Assembly: GCF_022539665.2 (NCBI RefSeq) | Contig: NC_081338.1 | Location: forward strand, 6,498,446-6,562,445 | DNA: 64,000 nt | Source of the DNA: Daphnia carinata | Taxonomy: Eukaryota; Arthropoda; Branchiopoda; Diplostraca; Daphniidae | Reading direction: 5' to 3' | Shown: one piece after another, positions 58,401 through 64,000 of the stretch | How positions within the stretch are numbered: the stretch's first letter is position 1 | How the letters are laid out: every line of letters starts with the position of its first letter | Notes under the pieces: generated by a model | What the model saw: the letters and a program-made list of their open reading frames with translations, nothing else | Database searches by the model: none | Told to the model about the DNA's origin: nothing | Made by a program: the position numbers and the translations under genes

Positions 58401-61036
58401 ACGAAATGGCTGGTACAACAACAGTCAATTACTGCCTCAAGATAGGGCCGCCTCCAGGGAGAAAGGCCAGCCATTGTGCATGGCTCAATATCAACGATTG
58501 TTTGCTTCTTACCGCATGCCCGGACTGGAACAAGATCAATTGAAAAGCTTTCCACCACCGGACGAGAATGAACACATCATCGTCGCTTATCAGGGACAAG
58601 TATATTATTTATTTTTCTCTTTCTAATAATGAACACGAGGAATCAAATTATTTAAAGCAATGAGAGATCGAACGTAAAGAAAATTGAATTATCTATTTTT
58701 GAAAAAAAAATAGTTTTGGCGTTTGGAGGTGCGCCACAAAGGTTGCCGATTGTCTGCCGAAGAAATGGCTTTCAACTTTGCTGCCATAATGGAATCGACG
58801 GACGGACAAAAGACATTGGCCGGCACATTAGGCCACCAGCACTACCCTCCGCTGGGCCTTCTAACGACTGCCAACAGGCGGCTCTGGGCTCAATGGCGTC
58901 ATTCATTACTCCAAGGTGCTGCCTGTCTCCTCTGTTGTCAATTCACCCCCCGTGTTCCACCCTCTTTTTTTTTATCCCCCCTTCTTCTTTTGTTGCTCTA
59001 ATGTATATCCATACCACCTCTCAAAGTATAAAAAAAGACTTGTATAAATGTATAAAAGTCCCCCTTCACTTTTCCCGACTCCTTTTCATCAATGCTGGCC
59101 CAGCCAAATCGAACCCATAACGGGTACCAGCCCCCCCCTCCTTTTTTTCTAAAGGGAAACGGACAATTCTTCTTTCTTTTGTTCATTCAATTGGATACAT
59201 TCTCTTCTTTTTCCTCGCTGTCCGTCTCATTCTTTTGTGTGTAGATTTAATCAACGCCCGTTCTCTCCAGTCTATCGAATCGTCCAGCATGATCGTCTGC
59301 ATCGATCAGCCGTTCCGGCCGGCCGTCGATGATGAAGAAGAGGTCAACAATCGAGTCGACACCAATCGAGTCCTTCAAATGATCCATGGCGGCGGCAGCC
59401 AATGGAATACCATCAATCGATGGTTCGATAAAACTGTCCAGGTAATTTGATACGTTTAAATTCAATTGACGATGGCCCACTGGGGTTTCTAATCCAATAC
59501 AATTTGTTTTTTTTTTTGTGTGTGGGAAACTAGTTTATTTTCAGCCCGGATGGAACGAGCGGCACTTGTTACGAACATTCACCTGCCGAAGGGATCGTTT
59601 TGGTCCAGGTGATTGAGAAAGCATTGGACAACGTGTTGGCTTTGCAACAGGATGATAATGGCCAGCAGCAAATGAGGGGACGTTGTCGACGGGCGACGCT
59701 AACGATGGCGGACGAAGACGATGGAGGACATCAACGATGCGGCAGCAACGAAAGCGCCATCGACGTAGTGTCGCATCCGGCACCGAAGCGACTCACGTGG
59801 AAGATCGATGAAGACATCCGCAAAGCGATTGAAATTGCCGCCAGTGATGTGGACAGGTAACAGCCACTCCCTTTTTAAAATAAGAAAGATAAAAACGTTT
59901 GATTCAAATCTAACAATTGCGCTTTTGTGCAAAGACTCGTGCAAGATTTGGACTTTCAAGTTTTTCGGTTCACGGCGTACGGCAAAAATCGAATCAAAAC
60001 TTTCAACGTCAGTCCGGACGTCTACATTCAGTTGATGCTGCAATGGACCTATTACAAGTTTGTCTTTTTATTTTTGTTTTTTCGCTGAATTTTCTTGTTT
60101 AAATTTAAAATTCTATTCCTATCACGAAATATTGCACGCAACTGTGAGTTAATGGATCCCCGGAGCAATTGGCTTTACCTAATCATAGCGGATGATACCT
60201 TGGAAGAGGTCTATCGTTAAAATTGACTAACGATGCGGGGCATTTTGTATGTTGGTGATAGATTGCACGGGAAACTTGTGGCGACTTACGAAAGCGCCGC
60301 GACGCGGCGTTTCCAGCTGGGACGAGTCGACAACATACGATCGGCTTCGCCCGCCGCTTTAGCCTGGGTCAAAGTCATGGACGATCCGCAATCTACGGTA
60401 ATTGATTAAACGAATAGCTTTTTTTGTTTTAATGGCCAATATTTAGAAATTTTATTAAGGTGGAAGAAAAGATTCAATTGTTTTATCGCGCGGCAGAGAA
60501 CCAAACGGATGTCATGATTAAAAACATTCTAGGCCAAGGGATGGATATCCATTTGCTGGGCTTGCGCCAATTGGCTCGTTCCATCAAAACCGACGAAGCC
60601 ATGGCTGTTTTTGAAGATCCCAGTTTCGACATCGTTCATCATTTTGCTTTATCCACCTCTCAGGTAAAAAAAAAACGATCGTCAATTCTCATTAAATCGC
60701 CCCTCTTCCCCCCTGTTACCTTTCACCTTTGATAAATGGAGGAACAACACAAAAAAAAAATCTTAAAGAATAGAGAAAGCGGATCGATATTTATCGATTT
60801 CACACGTTTGAAATGTCGATCAAAAGATTCCTACCACCAATGCGGATTCATTTATGGGCTACGGACCTGTCGTCCCAGATGGCTACGGTTGTTCTTACAA
60901 TCCGCAAGCGGACTGCATTATCTTTTGCGCTTCGGCTTTCCGATCCTGCGAGGCTACCAGCGCTGCCCGGTTCGTCCGTCAACTGTCCGACACGCTCATC
61001 CAAGTCGGTGACATGCTAGAAAATCGATCAGTCTAA
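44254..61036 (+). CDS. ChAT: Choline acetyltransferase (ChAT), 13 coding exons, hosting VAChT in intron 2
   Basis: Exons: 44254-44301, 46043-46106, 55280-55386, 57659-57859, 57925-58130, 58425-58599, 58714-58915, 59245-59441, 59534-59856, 59935-60057, 60262-60397, 60460-60663 and 60827-61036. The total is 2196 nt, 731 residues, close to the fly enzyme. It makes acetylcholine from choline and acetyl-CoA in cholinergic neurons. Carnitine/choline acyltransferase signatures: [67 protein letters not shown] with the catalytic His at about residue 415, [16 protein letters not shown] and [16 protein letters not shown]. Exons 4-13 are secure. Exons 1-3 (N-terminus with a Ser/Arg-rich stretch) are inferred from splice signals and compatible phases (AAG|ACG, CAA G|GA, GAA|GCT). 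Exon 1 is open in frame back to its acceptor at 44193, so coding sequence could extend further upstream. The donor after exon 10 (GTTTGT) is unusual. Confidence 0.92.
46273..46292. repeat. C20 homopolymer
   Basis: Twenty consecutive C residues followed by an A run, inside ChAT intron 2. Confidence 0.95.
46959..46982. repeat. (ATC)n microsatellite
   Basis: Eight ATC/CAT units, inside ChAT intron 2. Confidence 0.9.
47943..47979. repeat. (CT)n tract with interruptions
   Basis: A CT repeat broken by two TG steps, about 1.2 kb upstream of the VAChT coding region. Confidence 0.9.
48969..49233 (+). other. Putative VAChT 5' UTR portion after a shared-leader splice acceptor
   Basis: A long pyrimidine tract ends in AAGTGCAG at 48968, the best acceptor upstream of the VAChT start codon. 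In known cholinergic loci VAChT mRNA is made by splicing an upstream exon shared with ChAT to such a site. That would make this segment the 3' part of the leader. Inferred only. Confidence 0.4.
49234..51129 (+). CDS. VAChT: Vesicular acetylcholine transporter (SLC18A3 family), intronless
   Basis: One open exon of 631 codons. The protein is a 12-TM vesicular H+/acetylcholine antiporter that loads synaptic vesicles. TM1 contains [19 protein letters not shown] with the conserved Asp at about residue 43. The first luminal loop carries N-glycosylation sites near residues 83, 87 and 93. TM4-5 carry the family's [14 protein letters not shown] and [21 protein letters not shown], and TM10-11 the segment [20 protein letters not shown] followed by [17 protein letters not shown] with its conserved acidic residues. 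It is VAChT rather than VMAT by close agreement in TM1 and TM10-11 and by position. The cytosolic tail (about 150 residues) is long and Gln/Asn-rich, and holds a proline motif PPVPPLPQ that could bind SH3 domains. The gene lies within intron 2 of ChAT on the same strand, the conserved cholinergic locus arrangement. Met at 49234 is the first in frame and gives the expected N-terminal length. Confidence 0.96.
   Translation: MPMIPFLNMEASLAKEILMERIREPHTQRRLVLVIVSIALLLDNMLYMVIVPIIPDYLRTIGAWDTHIEGGEYVTEPNRWHVNTTGNYSVPGNKSVHLVNGVIVYEGEDAAIGVLFASKAIVQLMINPFSGALIDRVGYELPMMIGLTIMFLSTAVFACGRSYGVLFFARSLQGVGSAFADTSGLAMIADRFTEESERTKALGIALAFISFGCLVAPPFGGLLYEFAGKELPFLILSLVCLVDALMLKLVMRPRGMSQLGKSTSSVNLAGTQGPQVGTPIWRLLMDPYIAVCSGALMMANVSLAFLEPTISVWMMDTMDVEQWQLGMIWLPAFFPHVLGVVITVRMAARYPQYTWVMAAFGLALEGLCCLIVPFARSYWVLMIPICGICFGIALIDTAILPTMGYVVDVRYVSVYGSIYAIADISYSFAYAIGPIIAGGVVDTIGFLALNIGIAVSTLLFCPVLMLLRHIYEYKPFGADGDGEEMTGLGPAPTIGHGFSGIAGGGSNIIPLMSDPPDKQYQTYALQESGGQRYQMSANNPLASQPKNHLEYGSARHQDTNIDAASAGNHHNNGFNNRNNQQTESKKKPPVPPLPQKIQMTQRPAAITTANETATAAATRHQESNPFLASWD
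51467..51472 (+). terminator. Candidate polyadenylation signal (AATAAA) of VAChT
   Basis: A canonical hexamer lies about 340 nt after the VAChT stop codon, followed within 30-50 nt by a pyrimidine-rich region. Confidence 0.4.
52425..52459. repeat. (CT)n-(GT)n compound microsatellite
   Basis: A CT repeat running directly into GT units, in ChAT intron 2. Confidence 0.9.
53604..53618. repeat. C15 homopolymer
   Basis: Fifteen consecutive C residues in ChAT intron 2. Confidence 0.9.
54587..54784 (-). other. Weak candidate antisense open segment
   Basis: On the minus strand 65 codons from an ATG encode a balanced, non-repetitive sequence (for example [20 protein letters not shown], then [13 protein letters not shown]), antisense within ChAT intron 2. 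It may be a decayed mobile-element or gene fragment. No family is recognised. Confidence 0.15.
54930..55109 (+). pseudogene. Possible chemoreceptor (gustatory-receptor-like) exon fragment
   Basis: After an acceptor-like TTATTCGCAG there is an open segment to a stop at 55107-55109. It contains [13 protein letters not shown] and [20 protein letters not shown]. The pattern hydrophobic-E-L-x-L-L...R-x-x-(K/P)-V-x-x-(T/S) resembles the stretch before the last transmembrane helix of arthropod gustatory receptors. The following TM7 with the TYxxxxxQ signature is missing, so if the resemblance is real it is a relic. It lies 170 bp upstream of ChAT exon 3. Confidence 0.2.
56329..56347. repeat. C19 homopolymer
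   Basis: Nineteen consecutive C residues in ChAT intron 3. Confidence 0.95.
57044..57060. repeat. (CA)n microsatellite
   Basis: Uninterrupted CA units in ChAT intron 3; shorter CA and GT tracts lie within 150 bp on both sides. Confidence 0.9.
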
Positions 61037-61397
61037 ACAAAAAACAGGAAGATCTCAATGATGAAACTGCACCAAAAAGAATATTTGCTAGTCAATTGCT
61101 GTTTAACAGCAACCCACACCTAATGATCTCAACAGCACACTTTAATTCAATGTGATAGAAGTTGTTTTTTTAAATTATTTATAGTTATTATAACTGTCTT
61201 GGTTTTGAACTTAGGCCACAGGATAGTTTAAAAAAAAAAATAGTGACTGTTAACTTTCTTTGTTTTTACGTATCGATATCGATTTATTGAACTTCATGTT
61301 TTTGTTTTTATGCTTCCCCACCGTATGAAAATAAGTCGAAAGTTAACGATCCCTTTGCTGGCCGGCTTTTCTCTTATAGCCTTGCGTGATTTATATT

Positions 61398-61416
61398 CAC
61401 ACACACACACACACAC
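61398..61416. repeat. (CA)n microsatellite
   Basis: Uninterrupted CA units followed by a GT stretch, which together can form a hairpin. Confidence 0.9.
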
Positions 61417-62370
61417 GCTTTGTGTGTGTGTTGTGCACTCACACACAATCCTCTTTTGCGCTTGTTGTGTTTAAAGCTCCGGAGAAAAAAAGGCCGGCAA
61501 AGAAGAGAGCAAGAACCCCCCCCCCCCCTCCCGACAAATATCCTTGTATAGCTTGCTGCGGTGTTCCATATAGAATAATGGCGAAGCACACACAACACAC
61601 GCGACCTAATCTAAAGCTTTCCTCACCCAACCATTTCACCCCTATATATCCCCGCAAGCATCAAATAAAGCCAAAGAGAGAGGAAAGAGATCCTATCTGC
61701 AACAACGGGACTATCCTTTTCTTCACCGTATAATATATATATGTGTATGTACTCGGGATTATTACGTCACACGGTCCGTCTATCTACACTAGGCCTATAA
61801 TTCCAGGCCTCCGCACAAAGCTGCTTGACATCAATTCTCACACACCCAATAGCCAAGGGAAGAAGGTCAACGTGTTAAAAACATGGTGGGGCTTGAACTG
61901 AATTCTACCTTTGGGTTCTGTAATAATAAGTGACCCCTTAGCGTGTGCATTTTTAAAAATAATTGATGTTATTGGAATTTTATTTTGTTTGAACGGGGGA
62001 AAAATAATCTGAGCGATGCCATTTTTTTGGGGTTGTTAGATTGTTTTAAAATTTTAGGGATGAGCAACAGTTGCTGGTATTTAAGTAAGAAGCTCGTCAG
62101 GCATCCCCCTTTTTATGTCTATTTTTTTGTTATCTAATGTTGCAGTTATAAGTTTTTCGTGTTACTGTGATCACAGCTGCTGTTTAAGACAATACACAGT
62201 CAAATAAAACAAACCCTATGTATCAATGAAAATCCAAGTCCTGTTATCAGGCAGATTTTTGTTCTATCGGAACATGAACCAAGCGGTATTAATTAAATTT
62301 ACAATTATCAGATTGAGATTGTGCTTTTTAAATGAAAAAAAATATAAACGTTAGTGTAATTTTTACTCCA

Positions 62371-62452
62371 TAGATGGCGAAACTTTTCTTGCTTTATGGT
62401 GATTCTTCTTTCCTATAGATGGTGTCGAAATGCCTTTTTAACATAGATGGCG
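62371..62452 (+). promoter_or_regulatory. Three TAGATGG(C/T)G motifs, CTCF-like
   Basis: TAGATGGCG at 62371-62379, TAGATGGTG at 62416-62424 and TAGATGGCG at 62444-62452, all on the same strand. They resemble the core of the insect CTCF binding site (AGRTGGCGC type). Their place just beyond the ChAT gene would suit a boundary element. Function is inferred. Confidence 0.3.
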
Positions 62453-63598
62453 TTCCAGAAGAATTTAAACCAGTTTTTGGCAGGTTCGTTAAAGTTTTAT
62501 ACTTGGTTAATTATCTTCGTAACTGTGAAAAAATAATTTAAATTAAATTGCAGAAGAGATAATGACGTAGCCTCAGCAGCCACTAAAATCTTAGACCCTC
62601 CACGAAATCGTTCAAGCGAGATCTTCTAAGAAACCGTACATATGGCTCCTTTATTTTATGTGAAATAAAATTTTGGAAAAGCTTCTTTTCAAAAAAGCAA
62701 AAAGCTCTAAATAGATGACTTAATAAATTAATCTTATATATTTTTTATGATTTAGTACAATTAGGCAACGTCTACTTAGAAAAAAGGGGAGAGGGGAGAA
62801 AAGAAAAATGTAACCACCTGACTCATTCGTCAATTGGACGCAGCACGGGAAATGTAGAATTCGTATTGTTGGTGGGGTACTCTAAAGGTAAAATTTAACT
62901 TTAATTTAATTCTTCATAAACTTTTAGATTTCAAAATTTTGCCAAGAAATGTCATTCACTTAGATGTATTGATGCCCACTATTTGCTGTACAACGTTTCC
63001 GGTTTTCGAAAGTACGAACGGTGACGAAAGTTGTGAAACATTGTTTTTTTTATACAGCTTTGAATATGTGGATGGATGGTAGTGGCCACGGTTTATGTCT
63101 TGGATGTATGGATGTTTCACATTAATTCTCATGCAGGTATGTGATTTACTTTTAAAGTAGTTTTTGAAAGTTCATAAGATTAAAAGTTGAATGTGATAAT
63201 GAAGTATTCATTCATTTGCACTTTTTCTTTCATAGCTTCTGCAGAATATGTGGTGATTTGTCTAGAAATGGTAAGCATGGTGGGGTTCAAGGTCAGGTTT
63301 TCTTGTATAAATGCCATTCCCTATCTGTACTTTTATTTTTAGTAGGTTTTATTTTTTTTTCAATTTTAACCATCTCATTTATGAAAACCCTACCTGCTAA
63401 TTGTGTTTGTCTGTCCTAGACAGGTGGCTGGTTTTATGCTATTAGTTAGTTTGAGAGGGATTGCTGGAGACTACCTGCCCCATTTTGTTTTCTCCTGTTG
63501 TTAATGGTGTTCCGAAGGCTCAAGTTGTCCTAGACAAGGTTTGGCACAACTAGAGTTTTATGATTGTGAATGTCTGTTCATTTAGGTTTGTGCATTTC

Positions 63599-63801
63599 AT
63601 GTCTAGAGTTTCTGCCAGCCAAACATGTTTGTTGGTTTGCCTAGGCATTTTAGCTGTGCAGTGGGAAAACATGCCCAACCCCCCTGCGGATGTATGTGGT
63701 TTTGCAGTGAAGCCACCTAAAGGAATGAACTACCTCCCTATAGAAGGTTCAGTCGGAAGTCACGAATATTGGTATACGATTCAAACTATTTCTGTTCTGT
63801 A
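63599..63801 (+). other. Candidate short secreted-protein open frame or 5' exon
   Basis: A Met at about 63599 opens a 67-residue frame with a leader-like N-terminus (MSRVSASQTCLLVCLGILAV) and a short mature part with Pro and Tyr. A strong donor CACCG|GTGAGT follows 20 nt after the stop at about 63821, so the segment could instead be a 5' UTR exon. A further acceptor (ACTTCAG at about 63906) begins an open segment running off the window, for example EIGWNNLVFNFHENLQSVRL in one frame. Neither is assigned to a family. Confidence 0.2.
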
Positions 63802-64000
63802 GACGTTTAGTAGCCACCGGTGAGTCGGGTCGGGGATTTTACTAGCTCTTGTTTTAGCTAATCATGTTTATTTGAGAACTCAACCAGCTGTAATTTTACA
63901 CTTCAGGGAAATTGGGTGGAACAACTTGGTTTTCAATTTCCACGAAAATTTGCAGTCTGTCCGCCTCCGAGATCTTGCCACCTTGCCCGGTTTCATTTTC

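Larger units (their letters stand above)
61037..64000. other. 3' flank of ChAT and start of the next region
   Basis: This contains the presumed ChAT 3' UTR (an AATAAA at 62203-62208 is one possible signal), a (CA)n tract at 61398-61416 and three TAGATGG(C/T)G motifs at 62371-62452. From about 63.1 kb there is a series of splice-like borders that may belong to a new plus-strand gene. Confidence 0.45.

Noticed and set aside
1-64000. CRISPR arrays, insertion sequences, integrated viruses, rRNA or bacterial operons
   Set aside because: No regularly spaced direct repeats, transposase-like frames, terminal repeats or rRNA motifs were seen; the window is typical eukaryotic spliced-gene DNA.

Overview
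The window looks like nuclear DNA from an arthropod, most likely a small crustacean of the Daphnia type. This is inferred from short introns (about 60-450 bp within genes), arthropod-like cholinergic proteins, several low-complexity cuticle-like secreted proteins with tiny 18-nt first coding exons, and AT-rich spacers full of homopolymers and microsatellites. No marker in the window fixes the species.

Layout: (1) 3.4-5.4 kb (+): single-exon secreted protein with six copies of a C-x-H-P-[FL]-H-S-W-x-C motif. (2) 7.0-12.6 kb (+): six-exon, roughly 930-residue single-pass membrane protein of unknown function. (3) 14.5-17.3 kb (+): eight coding exons of the sodium-coupled high-affinity choline transporter (SLC5A7/CHT1 family). 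(4) 19.0-20.9 kb (-), 31.6-32.8 kb (-) and 37.6-39.3 kb (-): three secreted Tyr/Pro-rich proteins, the last two clearly structural or cuticle-like and each preceded by a TATA box. (5) 44.25-61.04 kb (+): choline acetyltransferase in 13 coding exons. The intronless vesicular acetylcholine transporter (49.2-51.1 kb, +) lies inside its second coding intron; this is the classical nested cholinergic gene locus. (6) 61-64 kb: 3' flank, a cluster of CTCF-like motifs, and possible first exons of a further gene cut by the window end.

The main biological point is that the three dedicated proteins of acetylcholine handling in nerve terminals are all encoded on the same strand within about 47 kb: choline uptake (CHT1), synthesis (ChAT) and vesicle loading (VAChT). 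CHT1 is separated from the nested ChAT/VAChT unit by about 27 kb that holds three minus-strand secreted-protein genes and long stretches with no recognised gene.

Beyond genes, the non-coding DNA is enriched for an octamer, ATTCACGC/GCGTGAAT (at least 13 copies, about 1-2 expected), including one perfect 11-bp-arm inverted repeat. Several short, splice-flanked, GC-richer open segments may be unannotated exons; they are listed with low confidence. Exon boundaries were worked out by hand from splice consensus, reading-frame continuity and recalled family alignments, not from transcripts.
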